Position numbers and translations under genes: made by a program. The notes under the pieces are model-generated. The model saw only the letters and a list, made by a program, of their open reading frames with translations. It made no database searches and was not told the origin of the DNA. A stretch of 64,000 bases of DNA from Anastatus disparis (lineage: Eukaryota; Arthropoda; Insecta; Hymenoptera; Eupelmidae), in NCBI GenBank assembly GCA_017163975.1, contig JAFFSR010000243.1, forward strand, positions 2,046,001 to 2,110,000. Reading direction: 5' to 3'. This document shows positions 10,308-19,238 of the stretch, in pieces; within the stretch, counting starts at the first letter, position 1; every line of letters starts with the position of its first letter.

Positions 10308-11155
10308 ACGAAGATGACTTTTATCTGATATTACCAAGTAACAGCAGTATGAAATATTTTCCGGATAATACTACAACCTGTTATACCACAGATTCATCAC
10401 ATGAAATTCGTGTACAAGGTAACTGGAGCGTCGGTATGACAGAAACTCATATTCCCTGCACTATTTTACACATTCGAGAGTCTAAAGCAAGTTTTTTACT
10501 TTATTCATCGGATGAAGAAGAAGTAGTATCACAAAACCTTATTAATTTAGAAAATACACGTGCTATAGAATTTGTGTTTCCATATGGTGTGTATGAGAAC
10601 ATTGCAGATCCATCACGTGCCATCAATCAAGCAAATGAATTGAATAAGCACATAGTAATTGAACCAGCAAAAAGAAGAAGAGGATTTTACGTAATACGAC
10701 GCGCATGTGATTGTAAGGAAACACATTACCTTTATTTCAATGAGAAAATCAGACGTATTTTTGGTTTTGAAAAAGAAATTTATCGGAAAACAGGCGTCAT
10801 CCCTTTAAAAATGATGAAAAACAAAGATGCTACGAAACAACACTTAATTATTGGAGACAGACCTGCGTCTTTAGCAAGAGCGATAGCCGATCAACTCTTT
10901 ATTTACACAGGTACATGCTTGCCTTATACTTTCGGAGATACTCAAGCAGCTCTTTTACGTATAGTTACATTCAATAACACAAAATATACGCTAGGACCAA
11001 CCATAGTGAATCATTTTCCACCTGTAAATTATATCCCTTTACTAAATAATACTTTTCAGAATATCATTATCGATATAAGGGATCAACACGGTAAACATAT
11101 ACCATTTGAGTACGGAACGTTGACGATTACACTTCACTTTAAGCGTAATCACTAA
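10304..11155 (+). CDS. Maverick minor capsid (penton-like) protein, intact
   Basis: An uninterrupted 283-residue frame. The start FYLILPSNSSMKYFPDN, a beta-rich body, FGDTQAALLRIV near residue 210 and a C-terminal segment with PFEYGTLTITLHF match the pattern I associate with the single jelly-roll penton homologue of Polintons. In a virion it would form the capsid vertices. The ATG overlaps the integrase stop by four bases, and the basic core gene starts 10 bases after its stop. It is notable that this gene has no break while most neighbours do. Family call by pattern recognition; fold not tested. Confidence 0.8.
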   Translation: MNEDDFYLILPSNSSMKYFPDNTTTCYTTDSSHEIRVQGNWSVGMTETHIPCTILHIRESKASFLLYSSDEEEVVSQNLINLENTRAIEFVFPYGVYENIADPSRAINQANELNKHIVIEPAKRRRGFYVIRRACDCKETHYLYFNEKIRRIFGFEKEIYRKTGVIPLKMMKNKDATKQHLIIGDRPASLARAIADQLFIYTGTCLPYTFGDTQAALLRIVTFNNTKYTLGPTIVNHFPPVNYIPLLNNTFQNIIIDIRDQHGKHIPFEYGTLTITLHFKRNH

Positions 11156-11164
11156 ACAGAAAAA

Positions 11165-11677
11165 ATGACTCACTATACAGCTAAATACAGCGAACAGATT
11201 GGTGGTGGGGGAGTTCATCGTGTGTATAACGGTTTACACTATCAACGTGGATATGGAATAAGAAGTTTTTTAGGTGGACTTTTCCGTAGAGTCTTACCTT
11301 ATTTAAGTAGTGGGGCGAAAGCGGTTGGAAAAGAAGCTGTTCGAGCTGGCATGCATGTGCTGGATGACGTCACCAATAGTGGAGTTAATTTTAAGCATGC
11401 TATAAATACGAGAATGCATGAATCAAGAGAGAATCTCAAGAAAAAAGCTGCAAAGAAAATCAGTGAAACGATGAAAGGTAGTGGTTATAAATGGAGGGTT
11501 AGTAAGCGGAAGCGTCAGTCTCTAAAGAGCAGTTCAGCAGGGCGTAACAAAGCTAAGAAAAATCGTACCAGTATAAAGAAGAAAAAGAAAGCTGGTATTA
11601 GGAAGAGAAAAAGGACTGTTGGTAGGAAAAAGAAACAGGCTTTATGGAGTGTAATAGATATTTTTGAACTAAGATAA
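11165..11677 (+). CDS. Basic core protein of the Maverick, intact
   Basis: 170 residues. The N-terminal region is Gly-rich (YQRGYGIRSFLGGLFRRVLP) and is followed by an Ala/Val-rich helix containing GAKAVGKEAVRAG. A long Lys/Arg-rich tail (residues 95-160) should bind DNA. Similar proteins lie between the penton-like and major capsid genes in arthropod Mavericks and recall adenovirus core/pVI-type proteins. No stop or frameshift is present. The spacing to the penton-like gene (10 bases) and to the major capsid ATG (5 bases) suggests a tightly packed late gene block. Confidence 0.82.
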   Translation: MTHYTAKYSEQIGGGGVHRVYNGLHYQRGYGIRSFLGGLFRRVLPYLSSGAKAVGKEAVRAGMHVLDDVTNSGVNFKHAINTRMHESRENLKKKAAKKISETMKGSGYKWRVSKRKRQSLKSSSAGRNKAKKNRTSIKKKKKAGIRKRKRTVGRKKKQALWSVIDIFELR

Positions 11678-11681
11678 TAAC

Positions 11682-12987
11682 ATGGCCTTCTTACACGTAA
11701 ACTCGTGTGAATGCATGAAATCCAAATAAGATTTGTTCGCTCTTCCACCGACGCAGACATCTTTAGAGTCCACTCAGTTTATTTATTATAAACCAGTCTC
11801 ATCTCTTACCGACGATGGGCCTATTGAATTTGTTGTACCGGGCGGTGAGGATTATCTTGATCTAGCACACACCATGTTAAGTGTTCGCGTACAAATTTTA
11901 CCAAATATCGCTGCTGAGAATAATAAAGTGGGTCCCGTAAATGATTTTCTTCATTCGCTTTTCAACCAAATCGATGTATTTTTTAATCAAAAACTCATTT
12001 CTCCACCAAATAATGCATATCCATACAGCTTATATTGAAACCTTGTTAAATTATTCAACTGGTGCAATGAACTCGCACTTGACTACATCGCTATGGTACC
12101 TGGATACTCCTGGAAAAATGGAAGGCTTGCCCAAGTTGAATCGGGATGCCCCAGAAGCTAACTTGGGGCTTTTAAACCGTCAATACTATACGGGTAATGC
12201 GGGTACTGTTCATTTAATCGGTCATTTACATCGCGATATTTTTAACCAGAATAAATTTTTATTAAACAGTGTGGAAGTACGCGTACGTCTTGTACGGAGC
12301 AAAGACACATTCTGCCTAATGGATGCTGCAGAAAATGACACTTTTACCGTCAGTATTGAAGAAGCATCATTGATTATTCGTCGTGTAAAAATTAGTCCTG
12401 GGATATTATTAGCTCATGCTAATGCTTCATCAAAGGCAACTGCAAAATATCCTATTACACGTGTTGAAGTTAAATCAATTACTATGCATAAAGGCATTCT
12501 CGGAGGTACACTCGATAACGTTATTTTAGGTCAGCTCCCCAAAAGAATTATCATTGGTTTTGTTGACAACAGATCATTTAATGGTAACCAACGATTTAAT
12601 CCATTCAACTTTCAACATTTCTCTATTAATTATCTCTCTCTCTCTACATTGATGGTATACAAATACCGAGTAAACCTCTACAGCCTAAATTTACGGGTAA
12701 TAATCCTCAATATGTAGAGGCTTATCATACATTTCCTTAACGAGTCTCTTGCTCTTACTCGAATAGATTATTCTAGAGGTTATTGTATGTTTGCATTTGA
12801 TCTAACATCCGATCTCTCTGCGAATTCAGCCCAGCACTGGAACCTCGTTAAACGTGGTAGTGTACTGATAGAAGTGAAATTTGATCACGCCTTGGCGCTA
12901 ACAGTAAATTGTATTATTTACGCTGAATACGATAATGTTCTTGAAATAGACTCTAGCCGTCAAATTATAACAGATTTCAGCGCTTGA
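11682..12987 (+). pseudogene. Major capsid protein (F54H12.2-like), broken
   Basis: Forms the icosahedral shell; the family is the double jelly-roll capsid protein of Polintons, often annotated after C. elegans F54H12.2. The start is ATG 11682, with an in-frame TAA at 11727-11729. The frame then runs through FALPPTQTSLESTQFIYYKP to about 12022, where it shifts. The middle part reads to about 12640 (YLDTPGKME, ITRVEVKSITMHKG). A second shift lies in a CT repeat near 12635, and a third change near 12737 coincides with a probable short deletion. The C-terminus reads FAFDLTSDLSAN, ending DSSRQIITDFSA at 12987. The order after the core protein is as expected. Confidence 0.9.
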
Positions 12988-13024
12988 ACTACTTTGTGAT
13001 GGCGCTGGTAGTAGATGGTACAGT

Positions 13025-13061
13025 TATAAAATCACATTGCGCGCTCCCATCAGACATCAGT
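13025..13061 (+). promoter_or_regulatory. TATA box plus arthropod initiator
   Basis: TATAAAA at 13025-13031, followed by two TCAG initiator-like motifs (A at 13052 and at 13059), 27 and 34 bases after the first T. It lies in the gap between the major capsid gene and the gene starting at 13122, which it probably drives. The arrangement is repeated at 14968-15003. Confidence 0.5.
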
Positions 13062-13121
13062 CTTCTAAGAGAGTTTGCTTCGTAAACATTGTCAATATAG
13101 TTATTTTTAAAATAAAAGACC

Positions 13122-13835
13122 ATGGATTTTGTCATAGATATTCATAATCTAAAAGGTCGAAATAATAATTTTTTCTCAAAGGAGGTAGCTGTACTGAGTT
13201 TAAAAACAAGAATATTCAATCATTGGATAGTTAAATCACCGCATGATTTTTCTGATTTACCCAGTGGTATAAAACGTTCTAACGAGTTTGTTATCAACCA
13301 TCATCATGGAATTAATTAGATTGAAGTTGATATCAGTATAGAACAATTACAACATCATTTATATAATATTGCCAAGATTGCAACCAGGATTTACACTAGA
13401 GGATATGAAAAAGCTAAATATCTTAAGTCAAATATGTCACGAGAAATAATTAATCTTGAAGATTTATATTCACCTACATTTCATGAACTTTTTCAAAAAT
13501 ATCAAAAAACATCTCTTTCCTGCGTAAGTCATTGTGTCAAGGAAAAGAATAAAAGCAGTATCTGTGCGCTTAATCAGGCATACCTATTGCGAAAGTGGTT
13601 GCATGCGATACTCCTGGATTGTATGAGACCTGGTTGTAAGGATGAACCTTTGAAATCAAGTGATGCGCTTTTGGAGCGAATGAGATCGCGCAGATTGTCA
13701 AGACTTTATCGTAAAGGTGGTAGAGATGAGGTTGATTGCTGCGACACACCGTCATCTTCAACCAAGGCTACGGTAAATCGTAATTCAGAAATAAACGGCG
13801 ATAACAGCGACGACGACGACGACGATAAAGTATGA
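13122..13835 (+). pseudogene. Conserved arthropod-Maverick protein of unknown function, one nonsense codon
   Basis: Opens MDFVIDIHNLKGRNNNFFSK and reads in one frame to 13835, broken only by TAG 13317-13319. After the break it has ARIYTRGYEKAK-type sequence (the KIATRIYTRGYEKAKYL region), then IINLEDLYSPTFHEL. A Cys/His cluster follows (SCVSHCVKEKNKSSICALN), and the protein ends in an acidic run of seven Asp. This order recurs in many arthropod genomes in copies I know only as uncharacterised proteins. The N-terminal VIDIHN could be the first strand of an RNase H-like fold, which is speculation. The stop overlaps the ATG of the protease gene. Confidence 0.75.
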
Positions 13836-14373
13836 ATACTCAGCAAATAAGCAAAGCCATTGCCTCACTGAAAGCTAGAACGATAGGTGTGTATGTGGCC
13901 GATCGAATCCCGAATGTTCTAGAACATCAAACAGCAATTGTGGCAAGCATTGATGATCATACGAAGCGTGGTTCTCATTGGATCGCTATATATATATAGA
14001 TAATAATGGATACGGAACGTACTTTGATAGCTATGGATACCCACCAGTCTCACCACATGATCTCAATAGGCTCAAACGTAACTGTAGACAGTATCAGTGG
14101 AATAAACCAAAAATGCAAAGCTATGACTCACAAGTATGAAGACAATATTGCATTATGTTTCTTTACCATATGTGCCATCTTCATAATTTACGTACGTTTT
14201 GTAGCAAGTTTTCAAGAGATTCAAAGAAAAACGATAAATTAGTTGTAAAATTTTATAACACTCTTTTACGGAATAAGATTAAACGGAAGAAATATGTGGA
14301 AACTTTTCAGAATGAACGTTCGTTAGGTTTTGGTTTTTGTAACCAGTCATGCACTTCAAAAATGTCATACTAA
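13832..14373 (+). pseudogene. Adenain-like cysteine protease of the Maverick, broken
   Basis: Would mature the virion proteins. From ATG 13832 the frame runs to a catalytic-His motif GSHWIAIYI and then shifts in an expanded TA run (13986-13998). The second frame gives YFDSYGYPPV (Asp/Glu position), then SQV, a TGA at 14137-14139, and RQYCIMFLY. In this family the nucleophilic Cys sits just before a Gly-Gln-Tyr-Cys type segment, so the TGA most likely replaces the catalytic Cys codon. The end is TAA at 14371-14373. Total length of about 180 codons fits the family. Its ATG overlaps the previous stop. Confidence 0.87.
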
Positions 14374-14967
14374 AAAATGTATTACTCTATAATAAATTTA
14401 TGATTAATAAAACAGAATTGAAAATGTACATTAATGTGTTGATTTTTTCTCACACCCCCTTCTCCTTCAATACCTATCCGCTTTCTTTCCTTCACACACA
14501 TACACTAAAAATATATTAGACTTGATAATGGATAGAGTTTTTTTTGTAAGCCAAAGTATTGAATTTTTATTTTCGAATCATAAAAAAATTTCCCATCATA
14601 ATACTGCTCTCTCTCTTAAAACCATAAAAGTAAGTGCCATGAGTATCTGTCAAATTAATTTATTGACGTTTGCTTAGATTTCTTAGAAAAGTATATCGAT
14701 AAGTAATTTCAAAAGAAGAGTAATAAAATTAAATTTCTCACTTAACCGAATAAAGACGTAGCCGTAAACACACATATATTGATATGAATAGAACCTTTGT
14801 GATCTGTGTAGCTGAAAAATATAATGAGTTCACACCCTTTTGTAGACATTTACGATCGTATATTATTTCTTTCTTTAAAAACACTTCATCCTTTATCGCT
14901 TTTTTTTCATAAGGAAGTCATTGTGTACAGACACGTCATAATACCAAATTTTCTAGAGGGCTCTGGG
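14374..14967. other. Intergenic region without a recognisable gene
   Basis: AT-rich sequence with an AATAAA-type signal just after the protease (ATAATAAATT near 14390). The frame at 14824-15042 has no constrained look and overlaps the promoter of the next gene, so it is not called. Confidence 0.5.
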
Positions 14968-15003
14968 TATAAAGTCAGCAGCAAAATCCAGATACGACTC
15001 AGT
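14968..15003 (+). promoter_or_regulatory. TATA box plus TCAGT initiator
   Basis: TATAAAG at 14968-14974 and TCAGT at 14999-15003, with the initiator A 33 bases downstream of the first T. The ATG of the next gene is at 15067, giving a leader of about 65 bases. This is the clearest core promoter in the element and matches the arrangement at 13025-13061. Confidence 0.6.
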
Positions 15004-15066
15004 ATATTTTCAGCAGCAGTCGTAGTCAGATCTAAGTTATAAGAATTTTATATTTTAAAAACGAAC

Positions 15067-15894
15067 ATGAACAGTGAACGCAGTTTTACAAAAGACTACG
15101 CCATTCGACTGAATAACATGCTTCTCTCGACGACGTACTTTATCAATAAGTCTCTAAGTAAGCGAGTTTCTGTTGGATTACAATTTCGTGATGGCTACTA
15201 CGTACCATGTGTAAAAATATCGACTGCACATTTTTACAGATGGGTTACTTTTGATATTAGTTCTTGGCGATTATTGAAGAACCAAATTGATCTTATTAAC
15301 GCGTATTTCCAAGAAGCGCATATATTCAAGACGAAGTACGGTAACCCTTCGAAAGTATATTTAGAAAATCACGATATTTTATTTACAACATCATATAGTA
15401 CGAGGAGTATTATATTTGAGGAGAGAGCTGTACTTAACCCTGCGGCTCTACCAAAATGAGTAAACGGAGATGAAGAAAACGAATCACCTAATAAAAGAAG
15501 AAGGCATACATTCCAACCACCCATTACGTGCCTTCAAAAAGTGACATTTGACGGACTCAAACTGATGATGCCTTGCATCGATGAACGTGTTGCGCAGTTG
15601 GAGCAGCAGGCTGGCAAGGTAAATCGAATTATTGACTACATTCAAGAATATCTAAAAGATGAAATCAAAAAAGATAATGAAGAAGATGTGAAAATGGATA
15701 TAATGAAAAACTTTCTAATGTTTCAACAATACTACAGTTTGAAAATTCACGATGTGACGTCTTTTGTTTTAACAAAAATGCTTGACGACAATGATTTGTG
15801 CAAATCAGATCTAAATATTGTAATATTAGAAATAAGTGCTAATACTTTACCTTTTATATATAACGATTTATTGGCTTTTTTGTATGAAGAGTAA
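15067..15894 (+). pseudogene. Conserved Maverick-associated protein of unknown function, one nonsense codon
   Basis: 276 codons in one frame, broken only by TGA 15457-15459. The N-terminal half has SFTKDYAIRLNNMLLSTTYF, then LSKRVSVGLQFRDGYYVPC and FYRWVTFD, a beta-rich domain. After a short linker with an NKRRRH basic cluster that could be a nuclear localisation signal, the C-terminal half is alpha-helical and charged (CIDERVAQLEQQAGKVNRII). I recall similar proteins at the same end of arthropod Mavericks but know no function. It is preceded by a good TATA/initiator promoter. Confidence 0.65.
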
Positions 15895-15918
15895 AATTGT
15901 GTATTATAAGTAAAAATG

Positions 15919-15921
15919 TAC

Positions 15922-15962
<41 letters not shown>
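15919..15962. repeat. (AAT)n microsatellite
   Basis: About 14 AAT units between the gene ending at 15894 and the 39-residue frame that begins at 15964. On the minus strand it gives a poly-Leu frame that is an artefact. Confidence 0.9.
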
Positions 15963-15963
<1 letters not shown>

Positions 15964-15964
<1 letters not shown>

Positions 15965-16083
15965 TGAAGCGAGTGCATTTTAAAGAAGGAGAACCAAGTA
16001 TACGTATCATGTATCTGTGGGACTATGCGAGTGACGCGGGCTTTGGGAACAAGCGGCGCGTGATAGAGAGAGATTTAGAATAA
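15964..16083 (+). CDS. 39-residue ORF, MKRVHFKEG-type
   Basis: An ATG directly after the AAT repeat opens a 39-residue frame ending at TAA 16081-16083. It starts MKRVHFKEG and has IMYLWDYASDAG and NKRRVIERD. The combination of a basic first strand, an aromatic MY.W segment and a basic end resembles very short proteins that I recall from arthropod Mavericks, so it may be real and C-terminally truncated. It could equally be chance. The base composition is less AT-rich than its flanks, which supports coding. Confidence 0.4.
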
Positions 16084-16352
16084 GAGTGGAAAAAATGAAA
16101 AATATAATAAACCTATACTTTTAAAAAAAGTTAATGATTATTCAATCAATAGAAAGTAAATTTTTCTGTACTTTTGCATTTTTATGAATAAATTATTTTA
16201 AACTATTTAAATAATTATTTCTATTCAATCCCTGTTCACTCTCCTAATCCTCGACAACTTTTTTATAATTTCATTACAGTATATAATCATCCATCATTTC
16301 ATAAAAGTCGTCATTTTCATTTCGACCCGCGTTAAGTACACATCGTGTAAAA

Positions 16353-16538
16353 ATGGGACAGAATCAGGGAAAATCTACGTCAGCACCTACTTACTCCGAT
16401 AGAGCTTCCTCTACGGCAGAAGAGAAAGAACCTCTTATAGAGAAAGAGAAATCAGAAAAAAATAAACAATATTCCGCAAAATATTCAATAAATACGTACT
16501 CATTTCCTGAAAGAAAAGGATACGAAAAATATAAATAA
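16353..16538 (+). CDS. 61-residue hydrophilic ORF with N-myristoylation signal
   Basis: Starts MGQNQGKS: Gly2 followed by small residues fits the N-myristoyltransferase consensus, so the product could be lipid-anchored. The rest is Ser/Thr- and Lys/Glu-rich, with EEKEPLIEKEKSEKN and a Tyr/Ser-rich end. The start context (AAAAATGGG) is good. I do not recognise a family. It is the last plus-strand frame before the CT microsatellite and has no break. It could be the final gene of the Maverick or a chance frame. Confidence 0.45.
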   Translation: MGQNQGKSTSAPTYSDRASSTAEEKEPLIEKEKSEKNKQYSAKYSINTYSFPERKGYEKYK

Positions 16539-16620
16539 ATTTTATACTTATTCTTAAATGGTCTTTTTCAGGACCACCATTTTAATAATAACGTAGAATA
16601 TATACACATAAATATATACA

Positions 16621-16836
<216 letters not shown>

Positions 16837-16962
16837 ACTACTTTTTATCATTTCATCACAATATATAATCACCCATCATTACATAAAATTCGTCATTTTC
16901 ATTTCGACCTGCGGCAAGTACACATCGTGCTTTCTCTTTCTCTCTCTTCATATATATATGAG

Positions 16963-17370
16963 CATATCTCCACAACTTTTAATTTTTTTATAATGTTTTT
17001 GAAAAGTCATTTTACTGCTGTTACTGGGTAGCGAATAATGCACACTATTCAAACTAGGTTTACATCTTTTGTACAATCTTGTTCCTCTATTTTTTATGTA
17101 TATGGTGAATGTGCCACCAATGCTCCAGTAGATATTTCTATAAAACGAAAATTTTTACATGGATAAAATTTCCGAACTTTTATCCATGTAAAAATTTACG
17201 TTTTATAGAAATATCTACTGGAGCATTGGCACATTCACTATATACATAAAAATAGAGGAACAAGATTGTACAAAAGGTGTGAACCTAGTTTGAATAGTGT
17301 GCATCATTCGCTACCCAGTGACAGCTGTAAAATGACATATCACCAAAAGATTAAAAGTTGTGGAGATATG
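16963..17370. mobile_element. Fold-back (palindromic) element, about 408 bp
   Basis: Arms of about 200 bp are inverted copies around a centre near 17173, where GGATAAAA pairs with TTTTATCC around a 9-base spacer. The outer ends are CATATCTCCAC and GTGGAGATATG, flanked on both sides by TA-rich sequence. There is no coding capacity. It resembles a non-autonomous fold-back MITE. Confidence 0.88.
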
Positions 17371-17373
17371 ATC

Positions 17374-17414
<41 letters not shown>

Positions 17415-17445
17415 CTCTCTCTCTCTCTCTCTCTCTCTCACGTTT

Positions 17446-17636
17446 CACGACCTATTATGGGTTATTGGGTTAAAAAATCACGGGATCTACGATGGGGAAT
17501 TCTCTCTCTCTCTCTCCCATTGATGTCACGTTTTTATGAATCATAAAATCATGACCTACCATGGGTTATTGGGTTAAAACTCACAGGACCTACGATGGGG
17601 AGGATGACGTCATCCGTCTCCCCATCGTAGGTTCTA
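17446..17636. repeat. Two direct repeats plus an inverted copy of the unit end
   Basis: About 54-bp units at 17446-17499 and 17549-17603 share GGGTTATTGGGTTAAAA and CTACGATGGGGA. An inverted copy of the unit end (TCTCCCCATCGTAGGTTCTA) is at about 17613-17632. CT runs separate them. This looks like the remains of a small inverted-repeat element. Confidence 0.7.
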
Positions 17637-17639
17637 TAC

Positions 17640-18420
17640 TACTATTGTGAAATCTTAGAGCGAGGGGACAGAACGTTTAATTTCTTAACTAAACATACTT
17701 TTTATTTCAATGGAATTTAATAATCCTAATAAATTAAATAAAGTTTTATTTTTATACTGAATAGAAATTTTTGGCATCAGCTGCATAAGTTTTCATAAAT
17801 ATGTGAAATGTTATTTTAATTAAGAGATTAAATACTAATATTTTTGTCTTTCATTATAAGATTGTAAGTTGCCAATTCATTTTTCTAATATCGAGAGAGC
17901 CAGTGACAAGCAAAAAGCTACTAATCATTTAACTGCAGAAATCAAAATATTTTATTTTTCAGTATATGTATAATTGCATTGAGAAGACATTAAATGTTTT
18001 AAATATATGTATATCAGTTGATGTATATCATTTAGTCTTTTGGTTCAAAAGAGTCGATGATCAAGTTGTGAAAACTTGTGCATTATAATACAATATATTT
18101 TAATAATTCTACTATTCTTTTTTAACAAAAATATGTATTTACTAACAGAGATAACGCATTATTTAACATTATATCATATGAAAAATTTTTACATAATTTA
18201 ATGTCTGGCAATAGTAAATGACGTTTTTTATTTAAATATTTTATAAGTTTTTCTCTACTCGAACTCCATGAATTTTTCTGCCACGTACAATTTAATATTT
18301 TATTTTATTGTTTACTGTTGGAGGTAAATATTTTTTGACAACATCAAACTAACTCTAGATTATTTACAATGATTTCTCATTAATTTGAATTAACTTATTA
18401 TCAATATCAAACTTTTTTTC
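17640..18420. other. AT-rich sequence, no feature seen
   Basis: No credible frame or repeat structure was recognised on either strand. Confidence 0.5.
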
Positions 18421-18802
18421 TTAAGGAGATGTAAAACGGACACTACACCTGTACTTATAGATATTAGCTTCCTTTCTATTTTATTGCTGAACTTCCAGAA
18501 AAGAAATGCATTAGCTTGTAGTATGTACCATGATGATTATTTTGATAAGTTTTCAAATAAATTCATTCATCAGCTTTTGAGATATTTGGCTTCCTGTACA
18601 AAATTGAAAAATTTTAATAAATAATTTTGGAACCCAAAATTCTCAATAACTAATGAATGAATTCATTTAAAAATTTAACTGAATAATCTTCATGGTAAAT
18701 ACTACAACTTAATGCATTTTTTTATTGAAAATTTTGCAATAAAATGTAAAGATAGTGAATATTTATGAGTACAGGTGTAGTTTCCATTTTACATCCCCTT
18801 AA
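18421..18802. mobile_element. TTAA-flanked MITE, family A, complete copy
   Basis: Terminal inverted repeats of about 45 bp start TTAAGGAGATGTAAAACGGA and end in an imperfect reverse complement closing CATCCCCTTAA. The interior is itself partly palindromic. TTAA at both ends suggests piggyBac-type insertion. Partial copies of the same family lie at 31693 and 53834. Confidence 0.85.
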
Positions 18803-18930
18803 TCAGATGATCTTAGACTTTATTAAAGTTAATATATAATGGTCCTAATTTGTCACTGCTTAATATATTTTTCTGTCGATGATTATTACAAAAAAGTGTA
18901 TCTTTCTTAAAATAATATCTATTTGATCTT

Positions 18931-19237
18931 TTAACCCTTTCAGAACCAATGTACATTACAATGTACATTGACATTTTTTGTTTTTTTTGTAATTGTGCAA
19001 AAGTGGCTTCAAATTTTGTAAAAAAAATATGTGTATTAGATTGAAGTGGACTATTTCCGATCTCAAACTGAGGGCCTAAGTTATTATATCTTTGATAGAA
19101 ACTGAGAAAACTTGAAAAGAGGAAAAAAAAAAAAATTTTTTATCGCAAAAATTGCTTAATAAATGAACACTTATCATCGCTAAATCGTTATCAGAACTTT
19201 TCATGATGAAATAATAATTCCGTTCTGGAAGGGTTAA
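18931..19237. mobile_element. TTAA-flanked MITE, family B
   Basis: Ends TTAACCCTTTCAGAAC (18931-18946) and GTTCTGGAAGGGTTAA (19222-19237) are imperfect inverted repeats that include TTAA. It is about 307 bp with no coding capacity, and includes the short palindromic segment ATGTACATTACAATGTACAT near 18960. It lies just 3' of the minus-strand gene. Confidence 0.8.
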
Positions 19238-19238
19238 A

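Noticed and set aside
14137..14139. Selenocysteine reading of TGA at the protease active site
   Set aside because: Many other stops of all three kinds break the element, so recoding is unnecessary.
14824..15042. 72-residue frame before the right-hand gene
   Set aside because: It overlaps the TATA/initiator promoter and has no constrained composition.
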